DNA of 50,629 nt from JAEUSG01 sp964590225. GTDB lineage: Bacteria; Fibrobacterota; OXYB2-FULL-49-7; JAEUSG01. Shown here in pieces: positions 17,073 to 25,336 of this stretch. A program made the translations under genes and the position numbers. Within the stretch, counting starts at the first letter, position 1. Each line of letters starts with the position of its first letter. The stretch covers positions 1 through 50,629 of the forward strand of contig CAZPWS010000018.1 in the NCBI GenBank assembly GCA_964590225.1. Direction: 5' to 3'. The notes beneath the pieces were generated by a model. The model ran no database searches. It saw only the letters and a program-made list of their open reading frames with translations, and was not told the DNA's origin.

Positions 17073-17979
17073 ACTCTTTGCGTTGGTTTTATTATTGGCA
17101 ACTTTTACTTCGGCGAACCGAATTGCCTTATTGCCATTTAGTAAAACTGCCAAATTTTCATTATCAAACTGGCAAATAGAGAGAGATATGCCGCTGTATC
17201 TTTCGGAACGAGTCACAATACCTCTTAAAGTTGTCCCGTTCGATTCGGTTGAAAAGGCTATCAAAATTGAGGGTCTTTTCAATAGACCCTTTACAGAGCA
17301 GAATAGAGCGGTTCTTTTTCGTGTTCTTAAATGCGATTATATAGTGGAAGCGGATATAGCAAAATTTTCTGTCAGGAAAAGAATTTTGGGAGACGGGCAA
17401 TTGGCTGGTATGAAAAGTTATTCTGCAGAATGTCAGTTGAAAGTAAGAATTTTCGCACAAAACAGTAATAGCGAAATCAATAGAAGCGACCTTTTTGCGG
17501 AGCATAAGGACAATAATACAGCAATTAATATTGGACGGATTTCTCATGACGAAGAGCTGTATGATAGTCTTTCAATTGTGCCTTTTGGTTCATCTCCATT
17601 CGAGAGAACAGTAGCTGGATTTATGATGCGCGACCTTTCAGCAAAAGTTAATGCTATGCTCTTGTCGTTGCCGCAAGCGACCGTTTCCAACTCTGTAAAA
17701 ACCGTTATTAAAATAGCCAAAATAGTTGACATAAAAGACAGTCTCTTTTACATAAATGCAGGATTCGGAGAAAAAATTACTCCAGGGGAGCTGTTTACGG
17801 TATTCGTCTATGCCGACTCACTATTTGATCCAGACACAAAGGAGTTTCTCGGCTGTTCAGAAGATATACTTGGTACAATAAAGGTTGTTGATGTAAAGGC
17901 ATCCCATTTTTCTTCTGCGGTAGTATATGAAAAAAAGAGCGCCATCAAGCTCTTTAATCTTGTGCGCATAGAGCGCTAA
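17062..17979 (+). CDS. Secreted CsgG/FlgT-like protein of unknown function
   Basis: About 305 aa with an N-terminal signal peptide (MTNRLFALVLLLATFTSAN). The mature start RIALLPFSKT resembles the first strand of CsgG/TolB-N/FlgT-type domains. The last ~90 residues (IAKIVDIKDSLFYINAGF then GELFTVFVY, and a LGTIKVVDVKASHFSSAVV stretch) resemble the C-terminal domain found in FlgT and related envelope proteins. The ATG at 17062 is chosen over a TTG six bases earlier because it leads directly into the signal peptide; either start overlaps argH. An envelope or periplasmic role is inferred. The family call is tentative. Confidence 0.6.
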   Translation: MTNRLFALVLLLATFTSANRIALLPFSKTAKFSLSNWQIERDMPLYLSERVTIPLKVVPFDSVEKAIKIEGLFNRPFTEQNRAVLFRVLKCDYIVEADIAKFSVRKRILGDGQLAGMKSYSAECQLKVRIFAQNSNSEINRSDLFAEHKDNNTAINIGRISHDEELYDSLSIVPFGSSPFERTVAGFMMRDLSAKVNAMLLSLPQATVSNSVKTVIKIAKIVDIKDSLFYINAGFGEKITPGELFTVFVYADSLFDPDTKEFLGCSEDILGTIKVVDVKASHFSSAVVYEKKSAIKLFNLVRIER

Positions 17980-17983
17980 AAGT

Positions 17984-18733
17984 ATGACACGCTCGTCTTA
18001 TAATGTTATCGAATTTTCCGAACTCGACTCCACAAATAGTTATGCTTCGCGAAACTTGGTTTCTTTAAATGATAAAGATGTTATTATTGCAAGAACGCAA
18101 ACTGATGGCCGCGGTAGAATTGATAGAAAATGGATATCCGAGAAGACAGATAATATATATATGTCAATAATTCTTAAGCCATGTGGTAAGATAACAGAGC
18201 TGCCTCTTGGCACTACTACACATTATTTGTCTGTAATATTATGCAGAACTCTCGAACAATACGGCGTAGCGCCCGAGATCAAATGGCCAAATGACACGCT
18301 TGTCGATAAAAAAAAGATTGCCGGGATATTAAGCCTGTCAAATATTACCGGACAAAAGCTTAATGGTTACATTATCGGAATAGGAGTTAATCTTAATCTT
18401 ACAATAAACGACATTCAAAAGATTTCTCAGCCGGCAACCGCCCTTAATATACTTACAGGAAAATTTGTTAATCCAATCCTCTTTCGCGAAAGATTACTCA
18501 ACCTTTTTTTTTCTGAATACGAGCAGTTTATAAAAGAGGGTTTTGCTTTCGTAAGAGCGGAGTATATAAACAGAAGCAATTATCTTGGAACAAAAGTATC
18601 GTTAAGCAGTGCCGGAAAGCAGCTTTCAGGAATTGCTAAAACAATAGATCATAGCGGAGCACTTGTTCTATCAATTGGTGGACAGCCCGTTCGTATTATG
18701 ATGGGTGAAATGGATGTCCCACTTGCTAATTGA
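17984..18733 (+). CDS. birA: Biotin--[acetyl-CoA-carboxylase] ligase
   Basis: 249 aa enzyme that activates biotin with ATP and attaches it to carboxylase biotin domains. The catalytic core is clear: TQTDGRGRIDRKW (biotinyl-AMP binding loop), NIYMSIILKP, IKWPNDTLVDKKKIAGIL, and GIGVNLNL, then an SH3-like C-terminal domain. There is no N-terminal helix-turn-helix, so this is a monofunctional class I ligase rather than the repressor type. It overlaps the photolyase gene by about 30 bp. Confidence 0.94.
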   Translation: MTRSSYNVIEFSELDSTNSYASRNLVSLNDKDVIIARTQTDGRGRIDRKWISEKTDNIYMSIILKPCGKITELPLGTTTHYLSVILCRTLEQYGVAPEIKWPNDTLVDKKKIAGILSLSNITGQKLNGYIIGIGVNLNLTINDIQKISQPATALNILTGKFVNPILFRERLLNLFFSEYEQFIKEGFAFVRAEYINRSNYLGTKVSLSSAGKQLSGIAKTIDHSGALVLSIGGQPVRIMMGEMDVPLAN

Positions 18734-20054
18734 TAGCGAGCGAGTTGCGCTACTTAATGATATTGGGCTTAACAGGCCTGGTGAACATGTCATTTACTGG
18801 ATGCAGCAATCGCAACGGATAAGATACAACCATGCTCTTATTCATTCTATTAATCTTGCAAACGAATATAACCTTCCGTTAACGGTTCTGTTTGTTGTTG
18901 ATGCCTCCTTTCCTGAAGCAAATCTACGCCACTATGATTTTATGCTTCGTGGCTTAATAACAGTTGAGAAAGAACTGTGGACAAGAGGAATCTCTTTTTG
19001 CCTTAAAATTGGCAGAGTCGAGAAAGAGGTTATTAAATTTACAAAAAACGCAAAAGCTGTTGTTGTAGATAAAGGATATCTGAGAGTGCAAAGAGAATGG
19101 CGCAAAAAAGTGGCATCAAAACTCACTTGTCCGCTTATTGAAGTTGAGAGCGATATTGTAGTTCCTGTTAAAACAGCTTCTAATAAGGAAGAGTATTCGG
19201 CCGCTCATCTCAGGAGAAAAATAGCACCACTTATTCCTGAAAGGCTTAATGAGGTAAAAATTCCTATTCTTAAAGCAGTACTACGCCAAACACCTCCAAA
19301 CGCAACCGCACTCAATGATATTCCGGCTTTGCTCAATAGATTGTCTGTCAATCGTACCGTTTCACCTGTTTCGTGGATAAAATCGGGCGAGGATAGCGCG
19401 CAAAAAATGTTATACAATTTTATTGATACTAAGCTATCTAATTATGGTTTACTAAGAAATAACCCAACCAAAGATTATGTTTCGCATCTTAGTCCATTTC
19501 TCCATTTTGGTCAAATTAGTCCCTTAGAAATAGCGAATGTAATAGTTAAGGCTGGCACAAAAGAGAGTACGGAGCCATTCCTTGAAGAACTTATTGTAAG
19601 GAGAGAGCTTGCTATAAATTTTGTCTATTATAATTCGACTTACGATTCATGGTATGCACTTCCAGCGTGGGCTAAGGCTACACTATTTACTCATGCAAAG
19701 GATCATCGTCAAACAATATATAGCCGCGAGGAACTTGAAAACGGTACTTCCAAAGATAAAAACTGGAATCAGGCTCAACGCGATTTAGTCGAAAAGGGTA
19801 GAATGCATGGCTATATGCGTATGTATTGGGGAAAAAAGATTCTTGAGTGGATGAAGGATCCAGAGGAAGCATTTGAGACGGCGTTATACCTCAACAACAA
19901 ATATGCACTTGATGGAAGAGATCCTAACAGTTTTACGGGTGTTGCGTGGTGCTTTGGAAAGCATGACAGGCCGTGGATGGAGAGACCAATTTTTGGAATG
20001 GTCCGTTACATGAATAGTGCCGGTCTTGCAAGAAAATTTAAAATGAAAGGATAA
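18705..20054 (+). CDS. phrB: Class II CPD deoxyribodipyrimidine photolyase
   Basis: 449 aa, light-driven repair of cyclobutane pyrimidine dimers with FAD. The opening (VIYWMQQSQRIRYNHAL) and the closing region (WGKKILEWMKDPEEAFETAL, then LDGRDPNSFTGVAWCFGKHDRPW) are typical of class II enzymes and distinguish it from class I Phr. Two in-frame ATGs, 18705 and 18714, could start it; both lie inside birA. It implies exposure of the organism, or its ancestors, to light. Neighbouring dinB and recJ make this a repair-rich stretch, though the genes between are unrelated. Confidence 0.93.
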   Translation: MKWMSHLLIDSERVALLNDIGLNRPGEHVIYWMQQSQRIRYNHALIHSINLANEYNLPLTVLFVVDASFPEANLRHYDFMLRGLITVEKELWTRGISFCLKIGRVEKEVIKFTKNAKAVVVDKGYLRVQREWRKKVASKLTCPLIEVESDIVVPVKTASNKEEYSAAHLRRKIAPLIPERLNEVKIPILKAVLRQTPPNATALNDIPALLNRLSVNRTVSPVSWIKSGEDSAQKMLYNFIDTKLSNYGLLRNNPTKDYVSHLSPFLHFGQISPLEIANVIVKAGTKESTEPFLEELIVRRELAINFVYYNSTYDSWYALPAWAKATLFTHAKDHRQTIYSREELENGTSKDKNWNQAQRDLVEKGRMHGYMRMYWGKKILEWMKDPEEAFETALYLNNKYALDGRDPNSFTGVAWCFGKHDRPWMERPIFGMVRYMNSAGLARKFKMKG

Positions 20055-20074
20055 TTTTATATTTTCTTTCCTGT

Positions 20075-21070
20075 ATGTTTAGATTCTATTATCCATACTT
20101 ACTTTTATTGCTAATACTCCCCATTCTGATGGCGATATGGCACTTCCGCAGACTTAAAGGAAGGCAAGGATCCATACGCTTCTCTTCGTTTATGTTCTTT
20201 CAAGGCATATCACCCTCTTACCGTGCCCGTTTTCGCCATCTTGTACCTATTCTTCGTATTCTTGTTGTATCGCTTGCCATATTTGCGCTCGCACGACCGC
20301 AAACGGGTTCCAATAGAGAGGAACTTTCAAGCCAAGGAGTTGATATATTGCTGTTGCTTGATATATCCACCTCGATGATGGCAGAGGATTTCAAGCCGGA
20401 TAATCGGTTAGCTGTTATTAAGGGCGTAATAGAAAAGTTTATTACCGGCAGAAAGAGTGACCGTCTCGGTGTAATTGCTTTTGCGGGTACTGCCTTTACG
20501 ATGTGTCCCCTTACTCTTGATTACGATCTCGCGGTAGCATCGGTTCGTTCACTTGATTTTGCCCCGCCTGAAGAAGATGGAACAGCTATTGGTAACGCTA
20601 TTGCTATGGCTGTAAATCGGCTTCGTGATTCAAAGGCCAAGTCGCGCGTAATTATACTCGCAACAGATGGAGACAACAATCGGGGAGAAATAGATCCTGT
20701 AACGGCAGCTAAGGCTGCTGCAGCTCTTGGGATTAAGATATACACAATAGGTGTAGGGAAAAATGGGCCAGTGCCATATCCATATGTACACCCGTTTTTT
20801 GGCAAACAGACCCAGATGGTCGAAATACCTATGAAGGAGGAACCCTTAAAAGAGATAGCAGCTGGAACAGGCGCCTTATTTTTTCGAGCCAAGGATCCCA
20901 AAGCTTTGAAAGAGATTTACGAAAAAATTGATGAAATGGAAAAAACAGAGGTAAAATCGCAGATTTTTACATCATATACGGAATGGTATCAGTTTCTTCT
21001 CTTCCCTGCGTTGTTTCTGCTCATGCTTGAAATTATTCTCTCCACTACAATATTTCGGAGATTGCCGTGA
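20075..21070 (+). CDS. batA: BatA: membrane-anchored von Willebrand factor A protein
   Basis: 331 aa. Two N-terminal membrane helices (about 7-24 and 57-74), a periplasm-facing or cytoplasmic vWFA domain with the metal-ion-dependent adhesion site DISTS (residues 96-100) and ATDGDNN, and a C-terminal helix (about 308-325). This is the BatA architecture of the Bacteroides aerotolerance operon, whose function is still poorly understood (oxidative stress or envelope chaperoning has been proposed). It overlaps batB by 4 bp. The MoxR ATPase, DUF58 and BatD genes that usually accompany it are not adjacent. Confidence 0.9.
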   Translation: MFRFYYPYLLLLLILPILMAIWHFRRLKGRQGSIRFSSFMFFQGISPSYRARFRHLVPILRILVVSLAIFALARPQTGSNREELSSQGVDILLLLDISTSMMAEDFKPDNRLAVIKGVIEKFITGRKSDRLGVIAFAGTAFTMCPLTLDYDLAVASVRSLDFAPPEEDGTAIGNAIAMAVNRLRDSKAKSRVIILATDGDNNRGEIDPVTAAKAAAALGIKIYTIGVGKNGPVPYPYVHPFFGKQTQMVEIPMKEEPLKEIAAGTGALFFRAKDPKALKEIYEKIDEMEKTEVKSQIFTSYTEWYQFLLFPALFLLMLEIILSTTIFRRLP

Positions 21071-22095
21071 TATATAGAAATCCCGAATATCTCCTTCTTC
21101 TATTAGCAATACCGCTTCTTCTGTTTTTTTATTGGCTTTCGTTTCGCTGGAAAAAAAAAGCGATGCTTGCTTTTGGTTCTGCATTATTAGTGGCTAAATT
21201 AGCCTCTTCTGCAAGCATCTTCAGAGAAAAATTGAAGGCGCTGTTTTTATTGAGTGCTATAATACTAATAATAGTAGCTATTGCGCGTCCTCTTTGGGGT
21301 TCGCGGATGGAAGAGGTTAAGCGTAAAGGAATCGATATCGTTGTCGCTCTTGATGTTTCTAACAGTATGCTCGCAGAGGATATTCCGCCTAACAGAATAG
21401 AACGGGCAAAGCATGAAATTGCAAAACTTGTCGATAAGCTTAAAGGAGATCGCGTAGGTCTTGTTGCCTTTGCCGCTTCCGCCTTTACACAATGTCCAGT
21501 AACAAGTGACTATGGCGCTGTAAAGATGTATTTAAATGTTCTTGATCCGTCGGCGATAGTGGCACAGGGTACGGCTATTAGTGGCGCTATTAGACAAGCC
21601 CGTCGCGCCTTTTCCACACAGGAAGCAAGATCAAAGGTACTTATCCTTATTACTGACGGCGAAGACAATGTTGAAGATCCAATGAGCGAGGCTAAAAAGG
21701 CAGCCGAAGAGGGAATAATTATTTACGCTCTTGGCATAGGTACGCATGGCGGCGTGCCCATACCAATTTCCCGCATGGGTGACCATGTTGTTTACAAGAA
21801 AGATCGTGATGGGAATACTGTTCTCACATCAATAAATGATGAAATTCTTGAAAAAGCAGCTGGGATAACGGGTGGAAAATATTTTCGTTCATCCAACCGC
21901 GGACTTGAACTGGATAGAATTTACGAAGAAATTGATAAATTGGAAAAAGAAGAAATGAAAGGCCGACTCTTTAGCCGTTATCATGAACAGTATCACTGGT
22001 TTCTTGCTCTTTCTCTTGTTTTATTGATAATTGAGTTTCTTATGCCTGCGCGAAAGATTAAAAAAATGGTGTGGGAGGGAAGGTTTAAAGAATGA
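21067..22095 (+). CDS. batB: BatB: membrane-anchored von Willebrand factor A protein
   Basis: 342 aa paralogue of batA in the same layout: N-terminal helices (about 8-24 and 57-72), vWFA domain with MIDAS DVSNS at 96-100 and ITDGEDN, and a C-terminal helix near 310-328. It starts at GTG overlapping the batA stop and ends with an ATGA overlap into batC, so the three are translationally coupled. The two vWFA domains probably assemble together in the inner membrane with the BatC TPR protein; that is family-based inference. Confidence 0.9.
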   Translation: MIYRNPEYLLLLLAIPLLLFFYWLSFRWKKKAMLAFGSALLVAKLASSASIFREKLKALFLLSAIILIIVAIARPLWGSRMEEVKRKGIDIVVALDVSNSMLAEDIPPNRIERAKHEIAKLVDKLKGDRVGLVAFAASAFTQCPVTSDYGAVKMYLNVLDPSAIVAQGTAISGAIRQARRAFSTQEARSKVLILITDGEDNVEDPMSEAKKAAEEGIIIYALGIGTHGGVPIPISRMGDHVVYKKDRDGNTVLTSINDEILEKAAGITGGKYFRSSNRGLELDRIYEEIDKLEKEEMKGRLFSRYHEQYHWFLALSLVLLIIEFLMPARKIKKMVWEGRFKE

Positions 22096-22865
22096 TAAAA
22101 TTCATTCCATTGTTGTGTTTTTTACTATCACTTTCAATTCATGCATCATCATGGGTTAAAAATAGATCGGGTTTAAGCGAGTATAAAAAGGGCAATTTTA
22201 CTGAAGCTGAAAAAAGATTCCATGAAGCACTAATTGAATCACCTGAAAAGCGTGAGCTTGCATTTAATAGAGGATGCGCACTTTATAAAAAGGGCGATTA
22301 TGAAGGAGCGAGTAGGGAGTTCGAAAAGGGGAAAATCATAACCAATCCTGAATTAAAAATGAAGTCGATATACAATACCGCAAATGCACTACTAAAAAAA
22401 GGAATGACCGCGAACGACAATTCCGGTAAGTCGGCAATCGAAGAAGCAGCAAAGCTATATAAGGATATTCTCCGAAAAATCCCTTCAGATATTCAGGCAA
22501 AAAAGAACCTTGAATGGGCGCTTAGAATAATGGAGGAGATGGATAAACAACAAAAGCAAGATCAGGATAAAAACAAGAAAAACGATCAAAAAAACGACAA
22601 GAATAAGAATCAAAACGAAGAACAAAACAAAGATCAGAACAAAGATGAGGATAAGAACAATGACCAGGACCAAAACAAGAATGACAATAGTCAGCAGGAC
22701 AAAAAAGAGGGTAATGAAGAAAAGAGTCCACAGCCGAAGCCTGGTGAAATGACAAAAGAAGAAGCACAAAAGCTTCTCGATGCTTTAAAAGAAGACGAAA
22801 AAGATAAGCAGATTAAACTCATGCAAATTAGGGCTCGCGGGAAAAAGATGGAGAAAGATTGGTAA
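22092..22865 (+). CDS. batC: BatC: secreted TPR protein with Lys/Asn/Asp/Gln-rich tail
   Basis: 257 aa. Signal peptide (hydrophobic to about residue 19), then two or three TPR units (about 25-150; YKKGNFTEAEKRFHEAL and the LYKKGDYEGASREFEKG repeat are visible). Residues about 150-225 are low complexity made almost only of K, N, D, Q and E, encoded by a purine-rich strand (about 22540-22730), followed by a charged helical end (MTKEEAQKLLDAL). This matches BatC of the aerotolerance operon. The tail may act as a flexible spacer. Its stop overlaps the following PKD gene. Confidence 0.85.
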   Translation: MIKFIPLLCFLLSLSIHASSWVKNRSGLSEYKKGNFTEAEKRFHEALIESPEKRELAFNRGCALYKKGDYEGASREFEKGKIITNPELKMKSIYNTANALLKKGMTANDNSGKSAIEEAAKLYKDILRKIPSDIQAKKNLEWALRIMEEMDKQQKQDQDKNKKNDQKNDKNKNQNEEQNKDQNKDEDKNNDQDQNKNDNSQQDKKEGNEEKSPQPKPGEMTKEEAQKLLDALKEDEKDKQIKLMQIRARGKKMEKDW

Positions 22866-24037
22866 GGTACCTCTTTCTTTGGTTCATTCTGCCAATTTTT
22901 GCCTGCGTTGCTACAATTAAAAGTAACTCTCCTTTACGAACAGGTGCCACATTCGCGAAGTACCACTATTTAACAAGTATCAAAGACACCATTTTTCTTT
23001 ATCCTAATATTCAATATGGTCCGCAAACGGCTTTAAACTATCGCCTTGAAGGGAACAAAGGCGGATCGGTAGAAGACAATGGCCAATTTTTTATTTTTTT
23101 TGCATTTGATACGGGTAACTATAAGTTGATACTCGAAAGCAGGAGCAGTGGTTCGCTTCAAAAAGAGACACTCACTGTTGCTGTTTCAAATAATCCGCCT
23201 ACAATTGAAAAAAGCAATGTCGAAATTGGCCAATTAATAACGACAATCAATACGCCCTTTGCGACCAACAGAAAAATTACAGATGATGGAACCCATTTAA
23301 AAATTGATGTGGACTGGTTTGCCGATGGGACAATTGATTCTTCCTTTATGCTGAAGGGAAGTGAATTGATTCTACAATATAGCAGGCCAACAGCAGATGG
23401 TGTAATCGAGGAATATATTGATTGTATCGTTACGGTAACTGATAATGATAAAAATAGTGTAAAAGATACTTTTAGTGTACTCCTCTATTATTATCCACCT
23501 TTCGCAAAGTTACAGGATAACACAATAGAATGTGCACTTACCCCCGTACCTATTTCAGCCGTAAAATCACATGATGTCAATGCTGGTGGCAGAATAGTTT
23601 CTTACGAATGGGATATCGGAAACAATGGAGTAATCGATACCATATCGACCAAACCAGTTCTTGAATGGCTTTTTAATAGTTCAGGTGACTATGAAATTGG
23701 GCTAAGAGTTGTGGACAATGATGGTAACCGCTCAAAGAAAACCTCAACATTTATATCAGTAATTAGAGATAAACCCGAAATAACAGTTAAAGGCAACCAT
23801 GAGGCAATCGTGGGAAGGCCGTTTCTACTAATGGGTGCCGCTAAGAGTGGGTGTGCCCCTATCGATATTTACTTGTGGGATATGGATGGCGATGGTAAGT
23901 ATGATTATAGGTCATCAACCGTAAGTAGAATTACCTATACATACACAAAACAGGGTTACTGTATGGCCAAGTTTACAGTGGTAGATCTGAAAGGTGACTC
24001 CTCATCTGTTTTATGGCCTGTAACTGTTCGGAAATAA
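22859..24037 (+). CDS. PKD-repeat exported protein, possible lipoprotein
   Basis: 392 aa. A TTG start with GGAG 5 bp upstream overlaps the end of batC. The N-terminus is a hydrophobic signal with Cys16 in IFAC; the Phe at -2 makes this an imperfect lipobox, so lipidation is uncertain. Three Ig/PKD-like units follow: about 115-215, about 215-305 (SYEWDIGNNGVIDT, then GDYEIGLRVVDNDGN) and about 305-392 (YLWDMDGDGKYDY). PKD domains usually mediate protein or glycan contacts outside the cell. Overlap with batC suggests it works with the Bat proteins, which is inference. Confidence 0.8.
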   Translation: MVRYLFLWFILPIFACVATIKSNSPLRTGATFAKYHYLTSIKDTIFLYPNIQYGPQTALNYRLEGNKGGSVEDNGQFFIFFAFDTGNYKLILESRSSGSLQKETLTVAVSNNPPTIEKSNVEIGQLITTINTPFATNRKITDDGTHLKIDVDWFADGTIDSSFMLKGSELILQYSRPTADGVIEEYIDCIVTVTDNDKNSVKDTFSVLLYYYPPFAKLQDNTIECALTPVPISAVKSHDVNAGGRIVSYEWDIGNNGVIDTISTKPVLEWLFNSSGDYEIGLRVVDNDGNRSKKTSTFISVIRDKPEITVKGNHEAIVGRPFLLMGAAKSGCAPIDIYLWDMDGDGKYDYRSSTVSRITYTYTKQGYCMAKFTVVDLKGDSSSVLWPVTVRK

Positions 24038-24083
24038 TCTTTTTGCAAATAATTCCTTTGAAAATGTTATCTTTCTACGCGAT

Positions 24084-24428
24084 ATGATACAGGCAGTACG
24101 AAAAATAGGCAATTATTCGATTGTTGATGTGTCCGAACCATCCCGTTCTTACGAAGACATTACAACAATCCGCGATACTATTGAAACTCTATTTGAACAG
24201 GAAAACTTTTTTATTGCGATCAATTTGCATAAAGTTGATTTTGTGCATAGTTATTTTATAAAAATTCTTACGGCTGCCTATAAAAAATTAAAGGCTAAAA
24301 ATGGTGACCTATGTGTAATTGGGGCTAACGAATTTATAAGAAACCTTATGCGCCTGCTGAATATCGACGAATTTATTGCTACCTTCGCTTCTGAGGAAGC
24401 ATTTAGGGAGTTTGTTCAGGTAAAATAG
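24084..24428 (+). CDS. STAS-domain protein (anti-sigma factor antagonist-like)
   Basis: 114 aa single STAS domain. The core strand-helix INLHKVDFVHSYFIKILTAAYKKLKAK corresponds to the switch region where SpoIIAA-like proteins have an Asp-Ser-x-Gly motif. Here Ser56 is kept but the preceding Asp is His and the Gly is absent, so phosphorylation control is uncertain. It could regulate an anti-sigma kinase or another partner; none is encoded nearby. Its end overlaps the convergent epimerase gene by 13 bp. Confidence 0.8.
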   Translation: MIQAVRKIGNYSIVDVSEPSRSYEDITTIRDTIETLFEQENFFIAINLHKVDFVHSYFIKILTAAYKKLKAKNGDLCVIGANEFIRNLMRLLNIDEFIATFASEEAFREFVQVK

Positions 24429-25336
24429 GCAAAATCAACCTGTTTCAACCCTTCATCAAATGAACGGGGTGTGTATCCGAGATCCTCATGGGCTTCTGCG
24501 TGGTCAAGGACAGCGTTCTGGGTAACTCCCGAGATGGTTTGCCATGTAAGCAATGGTGTCTTTCCTGAAACAAGCGATATTCCATAAGAAACAAAAGAGA
24601 GTAACTTACACAAAGCAACTGGGATGGCAATAATCCGTTTCTTTTTTCCCATTGCCGCAATAATCATTTCTGCCATCCTTCGGAGCGAAACTGTAGAACC
24701 TCCACTGAAATTATAAATTTTACCATAGCTCTTTTTATTTCCTAAAATTGCTTCCAGACCATCAATTATGTCATCTACAAAAACTGGCATTTTGAGATGC
24801 TCTCCACTACCAATAAAAGGAACTATCGGAAACCTGTTGAGATATTTTACAAAATGGCTAAATTCCTCCGCGCCTCCTGTTTCGTAAGCCAGTGTTGGCC
24901 GGACAATGGTTTTGTTTACAATGGCAGAGGCCAAAACCGCTCTTTCTGCCATTATTTTTGAACGGGAATATGGATTCGATAGTCCATAAGTAACCGAGGC
25001 AGATGATATGTATATAAAGTGTGAAACGGACGCCTTTTCGCACTCAGCAATAACATTTATGGTACCCTGGTGGTTTATCTGCTCAAATCTTTCCGCTTTT
25101 CGTGGCGAAAGTATGATAGCTGCAAGGTGATAAACGGTATCAACACCATCGGCAATACCTTTAAGTGAATCATGGCTTGTTATATCGCAGTAACAGACAT
25201 CTACAAGCGGTCCCTTCAATTTTTCCGCCATGGAATCACCCTTAAACACGGCTATTCGTACTTTTTTTCCTTTGCTTGTAAACCTTTCAACAAGCCTCCG
25301 TCCCATCACACCCGCACCACCGGTAATAAGAATCAT
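24416..25336 (-). CDS. NAD-dependent epimerase/dehydratase (extended SDR)
   Basis: 306 aa starting at the ATG 25334-25336, which overlaps the preceding stop as ATGA; a longer open frame exists but has no family character. The Rossmann motif TGGAGVMG follows at once, then the YHLAA strand, SSASVTYG and a YSRSK segment giving the Tyr-x3-Lys catalytic pair. It looks like a 3-beta-HSD/NAD(P)H sugar or steroid-type extended SDR, probably acting on a nucleotide sugar or lipid-linked substrate. It is the last gene of a coupled cluster with a glycosyltransferase and another epimerase. The exact substrate is unknown. Confidence 0.85.
   Translation of the reverse strand: MILITGGAGVMGRRLVERFTSKGKKVRIAVFKGDSMAEKLKGPLVDVCYCDITSHDSLKGIADGVDTVYHLAAIILSPRKAERFEQINHQGTINVIAECEKASVSHFIYISSASVTYGLSNPYSRSKIMAERAVLASAIVNKTIVRPTLAYETGGAEEFSHFVKYLNRFPIVPFIGSGEHLKMPVFVDDIIDGLEAILGNKKSYGKIYNFSGGSTVSLRRMAEMIIAAMGKKKRIIAIPVALCKLLSFVSYGISLVSGKTPLLTWQTISGVTQNAVLDHAEAHEDLGYTPRSFDEGLKQVDFAYFT

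Noticed and set aside
22485..22769. Very hydrophobic Val/Leu/Ile/Phe frame antisense to batC
   Set aside because: It is the complement of the purine-rich K/N/D/Q/E tract, so the hydrophobicity is an artefact of composition.
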